Part shown: positions 35,274 through 43,015 of the stretch, piece after piece
Position numbering within the stretch: the stretch's first letter is position 1
Layout of the letters: the number at the start of each line of letters is the position of its first letter
Assembly (NCBI GenBank): GCA_044361315.1
Contig: JBIKJA010000014.1
Coordinates: forward strand, 1-64,000
DNA from: Crocinitomix sp044361315
Lineage (GTDB): Bacteria > Bacteroidota > Bacteroidia > Flavobacteriales_D > Crocinitomicaceae
DNA length: 64,000 nt
Direction: 5' to 3'
The notes under the pieces: model-generated
What the model was told of the DNA's origin: nothing
Database searches by the model: none
The model's input: only the letters and a program-made list of their open reading frames with translations
Translations under genes and position numbers: made by a program

Positions 35274-36158
35274 TTATCCTAATCTGTCCAAAGAATCTTC
35301 GAAAGAAAGGGGATTATACCCTAAATCTTTTTTGGCCGTGTCCAAAACAAACCCTGTCACAGGTGGGCGTTTTGCTTTTTGATTGAGTGTTATGGAGCTA
35401 ATTGGATAAACCAAATTTTCATCAAATCCATAAAATTTAGCAATCCGTTTGACAAGTTCGAACATCGAAACTGTTTCTGGGCCAGAAATATGATAAACCC
35501 CATTTTTATTGGTTTTCGCGACTTTTATACATGCCCAAGCCAAATCGTCTGCCCAAGTGGGTGCTCTAAATTGATCCTGAACAATATTCATTTTTTTTCC
35601 TTGTGCTAATTCTGATTTAGCCCACAAAACGATGTTTGACCGGCTTAAATTTTCGCCTTTTCCAAAAACGATGATGGTTCTTAAAATTGTCCAATTTAGA
35701 AAGGAATCATTTAGTAAAAGATCTTCAGAATCGGCTTTTGATTTGCCATAAATGCTCAGTGGGTTTCGTAGGTCATTTTCAGAATATGGACCATTTTTAC
35801 CATCAAAAACAAAATCCGTGGAAAGGTGAATAAAATGCCGTGTATTTAACTTGCACCAATCAAATAAGTATTGAACAGCGATCACATTTAGTTTTTTGCA
35901 TCCAACTTCATCATCTTCACAGGCATCCACATTGGTCATAGCCGCAGTGTTGATTATGGCTGTTGGTTGATACTCATCACAAACTTGTTGAATAGTCGCT
36001 CGATTGGTAATATCAAACGAAACATATTTAGAATTTGGGAGATTAGGATTTCGATTTGCTCCCATTGAGGTGGCTACATAGTCAATTCCTAATTTCTCCA
36101 ATTGGCGCACGATTTTTTGCCCTAAAAGTCCGTTTGAACCTGTTATTAATAACTTCAT
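35274..36158 (-). CDS. RmlD-like dTDP-4-dehydrorhamnose reductase family protein
   Basis: The protein has 294 residues from ATG 36158 (MKLLITGSNGLLG); two further upstream codons begin with TTG. It is an extended SDR: the Rossmann motif GSNGLLGQ, NTAAMTNVDACEDD (an RmlD signature), STDFVFDGKNGPY and the catalytic YGKSKADSE (Tyr-x3-Lys). RmlD reduces dTDP-4-keto-rhamnose. Many homologues in Bacteroidota act on other nucleotide sugars, and no rmlABC is nearby, so the precise substrate is open. It is last in a four-gene unit with the K+ channel, 11 bp after it. Confidence 0.87.
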   Translation of the reverse strand: MKLLITGSNGLLGQKIVRQLEKLGIDYVATSMGANRNPNLPNSKYVSFDITNRATIQQVCDEYQPTAIINTAAMTNVDACEDDEVGCKKLNVIAVQYLFDWCKLNTRHFIHLSTDFVFDGKNGPYSENDLRNPLSIYGKSKADSEDLLLNDSFLNWTILRTIIVFGKGENLSRSNIVLWAKSELAQGKKMNIVQDQFRAPTWADDLAWACIKVAKTNKNGVYHISGPETVSMFELVKRIAKFYGFDENLVYPISSITLNQKAKRPPVTGFVLDTAKKDLGYNPLSFEDSLDRLG

Positions 36159-36169
36159 TAACAATACTA

Positions 36170-37186
36170 TTAAATTCCGAGATGGTGAGACATTTGGTAA
36201 ATTTGATCCAAATTACCTAAAACAAAAATTTTAGAATTTTCAGCTAATTTAAAATCGGGTGGTGGATTAACGGTGTAATCTCCAAGTTGATCTCTGTAAC
36301 CAATTACAATACATCTCTTTAAATCATTTGATTGAAGTTCACCGACAGTTTTATTTTTTTGACTTTCTGATAATTGATCAAATACAACTTCGCGAATATT
36401 CGCCGTTGATTTTCCTTCAACCATCACCAAATCGATAAACTCCATGATATCAGGATTCACCACGAGCGATGCCATGTGTGAACCACCGACGGTATCGGGC
36501 ATAATGACATTTGTCGCACCGGCAATTTTTAGTTTATGCATCGATTCGTGTCCTGAAGCGCGTGAAATTATTTTTAATTGTGGATTAAGTTCACGGGCGG
36601 ATAATACTACAAATAAATTGTCAGTGTCTTTTGGCAAAGCAAGTATTAATGAACTTGCATTTTTGATCTCTGCTTTTTCTAGGACGTCATCAATAGTTGC
36701 ATCACCCTGAACGAATTCAATTTGATTATTTTCCATAATGCCTATGGCATGTTCATTTTTTTCAATTACTACGAATTTCTTACGGTAGATTTTTAAGTCT
36801 TTAACGATTTGTTGACCCACTCTTCCGTATCCACAAACGATGATGTGATTGTTCATTTTACCAATTGTTTTAGCTAATTTTAATTGTTTCATTCTATGTT
36901 TATACTCTCCACTTGCAAAATGGGATGTAATAATTGCAAGTGAATAGGCAAATGTTCCAAAACTTGTAATGATCAAAAAAACGGTGAAAAGCTTCCCTTC
37001 GTCTGAAAGTTGATGAACTTCTTGAAAACCAACGGTAGAAAGCGTTATTATGGTCATGTAGAAACTGTCAAAAAAAGACCATTTCTCAATCAACATAAAC
37101 CCGATACAACCACTTATTACAATTAAAACCAATAGGATAAGTGCGTGGTAAATCTTTTTTGTTTCGCGATAATTTAGCCGAATCAT
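36170..37186 (-). CDS. Two-helix potassium channel with TrkA-N (RCK) domain
   Basis: The protein has 338 residues from ATG 37186, which overlaps the PspC stop (ATGA). TM1 (ALILLVLIVISGCIGFMLI), pore loop with filter TLSTVGFQEV, TM2 (LFTVFLIITSFGTFAYSLAIIT), then an RCK/TrkA-N Rossmann domain (IIVCGYGRVGQQIVKDL, about 117-235) and a TrkA-C domain to the end. The filter reads TVGF-Q rather than canonical TVGYG, so ion selectivity deserves a check. It is an inner-membrane, ligand-gated K+-type channel. Confidence 0.92.
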   Translation of the reverse strand: MIRLNYRETKKIYHALILLVLIVISGCIGFMLIEKWSFFDSFYMTIITLSTVGFQEVHQLSDEGKLFTVFLIITSFGTFAYSLAIITSHFASGEYKHRMKQLKLAKTIGKMNNHIIVCGYGRVGQQIVKDLKIYRKKFVVIEKNEHAIGIMENNQIEFVQGDATIDDVLEKAEIKNASSLILALPKDTDNLFVVLSARELNPQLKIISRASGHESMHKLKIAGATNVIMPDTVGGSHMASLVVNPDIMEFIDLVMVEGKSTANIREVVFDQLSESQKNKTVGELQSNDLKRCIVIGYRDQLGDYTVNPPPDFKLAENSKIFVLGNLDQIYQMSHHLGI

Positions 37187-37416
37187 AATTCCCAAATTGA
37201 TTTTCGGCGACGTTGTAATTTAAAGATATGTTTATGCTCAAGAACAAACGCCATTGCTAAATAAATAAGAACGGGCGAGCCCAATGCAATGAACGAAGCG
37301 TAAATAAAAAACAATCGCACTTTAGAAACTTCAATACTCATTTTACGTGCAAACCAAGTGCTTACACCAAACGACCGCAATTCAAAAAACAGCGCTACTT
37401 TTTGTATTAATCCCAT
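37183..37416 (-). CDS. PspC-domain membrane protein
   Basis: The protein has 77 residues from ATG 37416 (MGLIQKVALFFELRSFGVSTW); an earlier ATG at 37455 would overlap DUF2851 more. It matches the PspC family: VSTWFARKMSIEVSKVRLFFIYASFIALGSPVLIYLAMAFVLEHK, with one or two membrane helices. PspC links envelope stress to gene expression in enterobacteria; here only the domain, without the other Psp genes, is present. It overlaps both the upstream and downstream genes by a few bases and is therefore translationally coupled to the K+ channel. Confidence 0.82.
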   Translation of the reverse strand: MGLIQKVALFFELRSFGVSTWFARKMSIEVSKVRLFFIYASFIALGSPVLIYLAMAFVLEHKHIFKLQRRRKSIWEL

Positions 37417-38684
37417 TTCTTTAAGATCTCTTTTCCAATGGCGCAAGTTAAACATTTTTTTTGAATACAAGCCTGTTTCAATAATGCCAAAAAGGCCTGT
37501 GTATCATACGCCGAGCTCAATGAAACTCCCGTGGATTGCCATTGCGACATTTTAGTGTTTTTTTCTGGTTTTAAAGTTTTCAAAAATTTTAGACACGCTG
37601 TTTTTATTTCTTCATTTCCTTCGAATAAACCGATGGCGTAATGAAAAGGTATTATTGCATTGATTAAAATTAAATCGTACATCTCTTTCGAGATTTTTGG
37701 CGAGATATTTTTTGATTTTTTTGTGCTTAATCGGTAGTGTTGGTTCCAAAATTCATGCAAACCAGACAACTCACCTTTATAAAACGACTTGAGTGACCAA
37801 TCAGTTTTAAAAAACAGATCGGAATTAGGGAATTTTATAATAAACTGAACCAACTGCGCGATTCTAATGTCAGGAAAATTGGCAGGACGCATGCGAGAAT
37901 ACTTCCAACCAAGTATCGGCGGTTGAGTGATTCCAAAGAGTTTTTTGAGATAATCAAATTCTTGGACTAAACTGTTCAAATAATCATCTTCTAAAACGTT
38001 AGAAGGTAAAAGACCTGCCATTCCAAAAAAAAGGGCTTCAATTCGAAAAGGGTCGTAATTTAGTTTTGCAAACCACTTGGTATTAATTTTTGACATTAAT
38101 TGTTCAAATGGTAATTGATTTACTTTGCCTCCAAATGCACGTGCCAGGGCAAGATAATAAGCATATGAACGATCTCCATGATAAGTTTCAAGATCTTGCA
38201 GAATCCGAATTGATTTGAACCAAAGTCGCTGGTTTAAACTATGAAGCTTTTGTTCTTCGAGCTTTTCGTGAGAAACCTCTTTGATTGAATTTTGACAGAG
38301 GATTTCGGTGTGGGTATGAATTAATTGTTGATACTTTTTATAATGTGCTGGATCTATTTTTGATTTTAATTCGACTGTTGGAACAACTGATCCGTTGTTG
38401 ATTAATTCCATGTCAAAAGTATAAACAAAATGGGCAATCACATTTCCGTATGCAGGGTCGTTTTGATGATTGTGCCTAAACCAATCGGACGAATTGACGT
38501 GAAACTCGATTGCCCCAACCCAAATTTGGCCGTCAAAATTTATTTTGGCATCCAAAAAATCGGGTCCAGCATTGGCATTGTGTTCGCCAAAATCAATGAC
38601 TTGTAATAACTGGTTGGAGGTGGTTAGAAATGTATTTCCAACTAATTTGTGTTTAAATGCATAATGAAGGTACTCCTCTTTCAT
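37407..38684 (-). CDS. DUF2851 family protein
   Basis: The protein has 425 residues from ATG 38684 (MKEEYLHYAFKHKL). It matches the Bacteroidota-specific DUF2851 family: IDFGEHNANAGPDFLDAKINFDGQIWVGAIEFHVNSSDWFRHNHQNDPAYGNVIAHFVYTFD and RMRPANFPDIRIAQL. The D/E...H motifs (EFHVNSSDW) recall a nuclease-like core, but I cannot assign activity. The C-terminal CxxC pair (KKCLTC) may bind metal. It is the first gene of the DUF2851-pspC-channel-rmlD unit. Confidence 0.88.
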   Translation of the reverse strand: MKEEYLHYAFKHKLVGNTFLTTSNQLLQVIDFGEHNANAGPDFLDAKINFDGQIWVGAIEFHVNSSDWFRHNHQNDPAYGNVIAHFVYTFDMELINNGSVVPTVELKSKIDPAHYKKYQQLIHTHTEILCQNSIKEVSHEKLEEQKLHSLNQRLWFKSIRILQDLETYHGDRSYAYYLALARAFGGKVNQLPFEQLMSKINTKWFAKLNYDPFRIEALFFGMAGLLPSNVLEDDYLNSLVQEFDYLKKLFGITQPPILGWKYSRMRPANFPDIRIAQLVQFIIKFPNSDLFFKTDWSLKSFYKGELSGLHEFWNQHYRLSTKKSKNISPKISKEMYDLILINAIIPFHYAIGLFEGNEEIKTACLKFLKTLKPEKNTKMSQWQSTGVSLSSAYDTQAFLALLKQACIQKKCLTCAIGKEILKKWD

Positions 38685-38742
38685 AAGTTCAAATTTGTGG
38701 GGTCGAGGGGTGGGCAAATTAACAACTTATTTCTCAAATTTC

Positions 38743-38782
38743 CAAAAAAAAGAAACCTTCTCATGGACGAACCATGAGAAGG
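38743..38782 (-). terminator. Intrinsic terminator without an upstream gene
   Basis: A 10-bp perfect stem ccttctcatg/catgagaagg (38756-38765, 38773-38782) with a 7-nt loop is followed on the minus strand by TTTCTTTTTTTT. Confidence 0.8.
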
Positions 38783-38838
38783 CTATATACCCAAGCTTCC
38801 TCTTCCTCAAAAGAAAGCTTAATCCAACTTATTTCTAT
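38743..38838 (-). ncRNA. Candidate small RNA upstream of lepA
   Basis: On the minus strand a TTTG (38869-38866), 17 nt and TATTTG (38848-38843) resemble a promoter. About 60 nt later there is a strong intrinsic terminator (10-bp stem 38756-38765/38773-38782 followed by an eight-base T run). No minus-strand gene lies between 38999 and 38783, so the terminator has no coding gene to serve. A 6-bp stem at 38793-38820 adds structure. The predicted RNA is about 95 nt. No family is recognised. Confidence 0.35.
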
Positions 38839-38965
38839 AACGCAAATACCATGCTAAAGATTGCACAAAGCGAAAATAAATTTTAAATAATGGTTAAATT
38901 CTGACAAATTACCACTAAATAACCTCCTTGAATACACCTTAATTTGTTTTGATTGGCAAATCTGA

Positions 38966-38995
38966 TTTGATTTAAACTAAAATCTCCTATTTTTG
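38966..38995 (+). promoter_or_regulatory. lepA promoter, predicting a leaderless mRNA
   Basis: TTTG (38966-38969), an 18-nt spacer and TATTTTTG (38988-38995) match the Bacteroidota promoter. The -7 element ends 4 nt before the lepA ATG at 39000, so the transcript should start at or within a base or two of the start codon. Confidence 0.75.
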
Positions 38996-38999
38996 CAGT

Positions 39000-40790
39000 A
39001 TGAAGAACATTAGAAACTTTTGTATCATCGCACATATTGACCATGGGAAAAGCACCTTGGCGGATAGACTTTTGCAAATTACTGGCACTATTTCGGACCG
39101 GGATATGCAAAATCAAGCCTTGGATGACATGGATTTGGAGCGTGAACGTGGGATTACGATTAAAAGTCATGCCATTCAGATGGATTATAAATTGAATGGG
39201 GTTGATTATGTTTTAAATTTGATTGACACACCTGGACACGTTGATTTTTCGTATGAAGTTTCGCGATCTATTGCTGCTTGCGAAGGTGCTTTGTTGATTG
39301 TTGATGCTGCTCAAGGAATTGAAGCTCAAACAATTTCAAATTTATACCTTGCTTTAGAAAACAATTTGGAAATTATTCCAGTTTTAAATAAAATGGACTT
39401 ACCAGGGGCACAACCTGAAGAAGTTACGGATGAAATTGTGGATTTGATTGGTTGCCGTGCAGAGGATGTAATTCCTGCTAGTGGTAAAACTGGTTTTGGA
39501 GTGGACAAAATTTTAGAAGCGATTATTTCTAGAATTCCGGCGCCAAAAGGTGATGTTGATGCACCATTGCAAGCCATGATTTTTGATTCTGTTTTTAATT
39601 CGTTTAGAGGAATTATTGCCTATTACCGCGTAATTAATGGTAAAATTAAAAAGGGCGACAAAGTAAAATTTGTGAATACCGAACATGAGTATATTGCGGA
39701 AGAGATTGGAATTTTGCGAATGGATTTGGAGCAACGCAAGGAAGTTTTTGCGGGAGATGTTGGGTATATTATTTCTGGAATTAAAAAAGCGAATGAGGTA
39801 AAGGTTGGGGATACAATTACAACGGTTGCTAATCCGTGTCAAGCTGTGATTCAGGGGTTTGAGGATGTGAAACCAATGGTTTTTGCGGGTGTTTATCCGG
39901 TAGATACGGATGAATATGAGGAGTTGCGCTATTCCATGGAAAAATTGCAATTAAACGATGCTTCGTTGGTGTTTGAACCAGAATCGTCAGCGGCGTTAGG
40001 TTTTGGATTTAGATGCGGATTTTTGGGCATGTTGCACATGGAAATTATTCAAGAACGTCTTGAGCGTGAGTTTAATATGACAGTAATTACAACTGTTCCG
40101 AACGTTTCGTACAAAGCCTATTTGCGAAAAGACAACCAAATGTTGGTCGTAAATAACCCTTCTGAATTGCCAGATCCTTCGCGCATTGATTATGTGGAAG
40201 AACCCTATATTCGCGCACAAATTATTACAAAATCTGATTATGTTGGTCAAATCATGAATTTGTGTATTGACAAACGTGGAATGTTAAAAAACCAAGTTTA
40301 TTTAACTCCTACTCGGGTTGAAATTACATTTGAAATGCCCTTGGGTGAGGTGGTTTTTGATTTTTATGATAAATTAAAATCTGTTTCTAAAGGTTACGCC
40401 TCGTTTGATTATTCGCCAATTGGGTATAAAAAATCGGATTTGATTAAATTGGATATTTTATTAAATGGGGATCAGGTGGATGCGCTTTCGGCTTTAGTGC
40501 ATAGAAGTAATGCACACGGGTTAGGAAAGAAAATTTGCGTAAAATTAAAAGAATTGATTCCTCGTCAACAATTTGAAATTCCGATTCAGGCGGCAATTGG
40601 CGCCAAAGTTGTTTCGAGAGAGACGATTAAAGCGTTGAGAAAGGATGTTACCGCCAAATGTTACGGAGGTGATATTTCGCGTAAACGTAAACTTTTGGAA
40701 AAACAGAAAAAAGGTAAAAAACGAATGCGTCAAGTAGGGAATGTGGAAGTGCCTCAAGAAGCTTTTTTAGCTGTTTTGAAATTGGATTAA
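39000..40790 (+). CDS. lepA: Elongation factor 4 (back-translocase)
   Basis: The protein has 596 residues. The GTPase motifs are G1 AHIDHGKST (11-19), RERGITI, DTPGHVDF and NKMDLPGA; the EF4-specific C-terminal domain ends MRQVGNVEVPQEAFLAVLKLD. It remodels stalled ribosomes. Its promoter predicts a leaderless transcript. kdsB follows 30 bp downstream on the same strand and is probably cotranscribed. Confidence 0.98.
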   Translation: MKNIRNFCIIAHIDHGKSTLADRLLQITGTISDRDMQNQALDDMDLERERGITIKSHAIQMDYKLNGVDYVLNLIDTPGHVDFSYEVSRSIAACEGALLIVDAAQGIEAQTISNLYLALENNLEIIPVLNKMDLPGAQPEEVTDEIVDLIGCRAEDVIPASGKTGFGVDKILEAIISRIPAPKGDVDAPLQAMIFDSVFNSFRGIIAYYRVINGKIKKGDKVKFVNTEHEYIAEEIGILRMDLEQRKEVFAGDVGYIISGIKKANEVKVGDTITTVANPCQAVIQGFEDVKPMVFAGVYPVDTDEYEELRYSMEKLQLNDASLVFEPESSAALGFGFRCGFLGMLHMEIIQERLEREFNMTVITTVPNVSYKAYLRKDNQMLVVNNPSELPDPSRIDYVEEPYIRAQIITKSDYVGQIMNLCIDKRGMLKNQVYLTPTRVEITFEMPLGEVVFDFYDKLKSVSKGYASFDYSPIGYKKSDLIKLDILLNGDQVDALSALVHRSNAHGLGKKICVKLKELIPRQQFEIPIQAAIGAKVVSRETIKALRKDVTAKCYGGDISRKRKLLEKQKKGKKRMRQVGNVEVPQEAFLAVLKLD

Positions 40791-40820
40791 ATTAACTACT
40801 GTCAATAATTTGCTTGGTTT

Positions 40821-41567
40821 ATGCGCGTTTTAGGAATTATTCCATCCAGATATGGATCATCTCGATTTCCTGGTAAACCTTTGGTTGACTTAATGGGTAA
40901 ATCCATGATTCAACGGGTGTATGAACAAGCAAAAAAGTGTACTGCTTTTGATACGATTGTGGTTGCCACTGATGACGACCGAATTTTTGACCATGTAAAA
41001 AGTTTTGGCGGTGAAGTGGTTATAACCAGCACCGAACATGAAAGTGGAACGGTCCGTTGCGGTGAAGTGTTAACCTCTTTTTCTGATTACGATATTGTGG
41101 TAAATATTCAAGGGGACGAGCCGTTGATTCGTCCTGAACAATTGCAGTTATTGATTGATTTGTTTAAGGATGACACTGTAGAAATTGGCACGTTGGTAAA
41201 ACAAATTAAGCAGGAGGAGGATGTGCGAAACCCCAACAGAATTAAGGTGGTGTTGGATGAAAAAGGGAATGGGATTTACTTTAGCCGAAGCCCGATTCCG
41301 CATGTAGCGAACACACCGCACAGCGCTTGGTTAGAAAAAAACACTTTTTTTAAACACATTGGCATTTATGCTTGGCGCAAAAACACCTTAACCGCTTTGT
41401 TGAATTTACCTGCTTGCTCTTTAGAAAAAATAGAATCGTTAGAGCAATTGCGATGGCTCTATTATGGTTATAAAATTCGCACAGTGGAAACCACTATTGA
41501 AACTCCGAATATTGATGCACCAGAAGATGTGGAGGCTGTTTTAGCTTTATTGAAAGCGGGGGTTTAA
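40821..41567 (+). CDS. kdsB: 3-deoxy-manno-octulosonate cytidylyltransferase
   Basis: The protein has 248 residues, normal length. It activates Kdo as CMP-Kdo for lipopolysaccharide. It begins with the nucleotide-binding motif IIPSRYGSSRFPGKPL and has ATDDDRI, VNIQGDEPLI, and YFSRSPIP...HIGIYAWR. Cytoplasmic. It follows lepA directly, and a structured noncoding element lies after it. Confidence 0.97.
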   Translation: MRVLGIIPSRYGSSRFPGKPLVDLMGKSMIQRVYEQAKKCTAFDTIVVATDDDRIFDHVKSFGGEVVITSTEHESGTVRCGEVLTSFSDYDIVVNIQGDEPLIRPEQLQLLIDLFKDDTVEIGTLVKQIKQEEDVRNPNRIKVVLDEKGNGIYFSRSPIPHVANTPHSAWLEKNTFFKHIGIYAWRKNTLTALLNLPACSLEKIESLEQLRWLYYGYKIRTVETTIETPNIDAPEDVEAVLALLKAGV

Positions 41568-41599
41568 TTAGATCTGAATTTACATTTTTGAAAAATTTC

Positions 41600-41758
41600 G
41601 GCTTAGGGATAGGAATGGCAGCTCCCTGACGATCCCGACGATTCCCTTGGGATGTCAGGATGTCTGGGACTATAATGGATAGCCCGGCGCAAACCTTGTG
41701 CAAGAACGGAACACATTGGAGTGGTTGAACAAGGTTTGGGAAAGCCCCAAAATAGACG
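41600..41758 (+). other. Structured noncoding element downstream of kdsB
   Basis: About 160 bp of GC-richer, non-coding sequence. One hairpin pairs ctgac/gtcag and atccc/gggat (41626-41658); a second pairs aaaccttgt/acaaggttt (41691-41699, 41729-41737). Motifs such as ggaatggcagc, taatggatagccc and ggagtgg recur. I recall similar elements in Flavobacteriales intergenic regions and cannot name the family with certainty. Confidence 0.5.
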
Positions 41759-41797
41759 TCTGAATTAGATTATGTAGTATTTAGCGATGGATTGTGC

Positions 41798-41805
41798 TAT
41801 CTTTG
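41798..41805 (+). promoter_or_regulatory. -7 element of the pseudouridine synthase gene
   Basis: TATCTTTG, an exact TAnnTTTG match, lies 40 bp before the ATG at 41846. A -33 TTG is not clear. Confidence 0.5.
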
Positions 41806-41845
41806 CTGAAACGGATGATTAAGATTCTGGATTAATACGAATAAA

Positions 41846-42835
41846 ATGAGTGAGCGAAGTAATAAAAAACCAGGGGCTTCGAGAGCCTCAGCCTCTAGTT
41901 CAAAAGGAGCGTCTGACAAAAAGAAAACCTCTACCTCAGGTTCGAGAGGTGCATCCGCAGGACGAACAAGCAAAAGTGCTTCAACTGGTGCAAACAGTGA
42001 TGCTAAAAAAGGTGACAGCGAACGATCAAAAGGTTTTACGAAACGAACGGATAAACCTTACAAAAAAGGCGGACCCGAACAACGGTTTAAAAAACCGAAA
42101 GGTGATCCGATGCCAAGTTTTAGCGAGGATGTACGTTTAAATAAATTTATTGCCAATGCTGGAATTTGCTCGCGCAGAGAGGCGGATGTATTGATTCAGA
42201 GTGGAATTGTGGAGGTGAATGGGAAACCTGTGACTGAACTAGGGTATCGGATTAAACCTGGAGATGAAGTGAAATATGACGGCAGCTTGATTCAATCTGA
42301 GAAAAAACGGTATGTTTTATTGAATAAACCAAAGGATTTTATTACCACAATGGATGATCCGATGGGGAGAAGAACGGTGCTTCAGTTAATTAATAATGCG
42401 TGTAAGGAACGTATTTATCCGGTTGGACGATTGGATAGAAATACGACTGGGGTTTTACTTTTTACCAATGATGGTGATTTGGCGAAAAAATTAACCCACC
42501 CACGTTATGAGGTAAAAAAAATATATCATGTGGAGGTGGATAAACCGCTGGATCCAGAAATTTTAAAAACGTTATTGACGGGAGTTGAACTAGATGATGG
42601 GGATTTTGCGAAGGCGGATAAGGTGGAACTTATTGCAGATACGCGTAATAGAGAAGTTGGGGTTGAAATTCATTCGGGTAAAAACAGGGTGGTACGGCGA
42701 ATGTTTGAGGCGATTGGCCATACTGTTGTAAAACTTGATCGGGTAAAATTTGCCGGACTTACTAAAAAGGACTTACCTAGGGGAACGTGGAGACACTTGA
42801 CGCAACAGGAAGTTGATTTTTTGAGAATGACTTAG
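41846..42835 (+). CDS. RluB/RsuA-family 23S rRNA pseudouridine synthase
   Basis: The protein has 329 residues. Residues about 1-90 are a Ser/Lys/Gly-rich low-complexity, basic extension absent from short RluB proteins. It is followed by an S4 RNA-binding domain (RLNKFIANAGICSRREADVLIQSGIVEVNG, about 97-155) and the catalytic domain with Asp197 in GRLDRNTTG. It converts a specific uridine of 23S rRNA (RluB-type position) to pseudouridine. It is convergent with cphA across a bidirectional terminator. Confidence 0.93.
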   Translation: MSERSNKKPGASRASASSSKGASDKKKTSTSGSRGASAGRTSKSASTGANSDAKKGDSERSKGFTKRTDKPYKKGGPEQRFKKPKGDPMPSFSEDVRLNKFIANAGICSRREADVLIQSGIVEVNGKPVTELGYRIKPGDEVKYDGSLIQSEKKRYVLLNKPKDFITTMDDPMGRRTVLQLINNACKERIYPVGRLDRNTTGVLLFTNDGDLAKKLTHPRYEVKKIYHVEVDKPLDPEILKTLLTGVELDDGDFAKADKVELIADTRNREVGVEIHSGKNRVVRRMFEAIGHTVVKLDRVKFAGLTKKDLPRGTWRHLTQQEVDFLRMT

Positions 42836-42953
42836 TGACAAGCGGGACGTATGCGCCAGCTTCGAGGATTTGAATTGAAGCCCTCAGATTTCCAGGATTT
42901 ACGTAGATTTAAAGATTGATTGATTGCGGATTTTTTTTAAGCTATTTTAAAAT

Positions 42954-42989
42954 AAAAAAGCCTGACAATTAAACTCGTCAGGCTTTTTT
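42954..42989. terminator. Bidirectional terminator
   Basis: A 13-bp perfect stem aaaaaagcctgac/gtcaggctttttt (42954-42966, 42977-42989) has A/T tracts on both sides. It serves the pseudouridine synthase gene on the plus strand and cphA on the minus strand. Confidence 0.9.
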
Positions 42990-43015
42990 GGTATTGTTAA
43001 TTTAGTTTAATTGCA

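Noticed and set aside
39326..40757. Minus-strand ORFs of 70-145 codons inside lepA
   Set aside because: Antisense shadows of a conserved gene with unlikely composition (for example Phe/Asn/Ile-rich).
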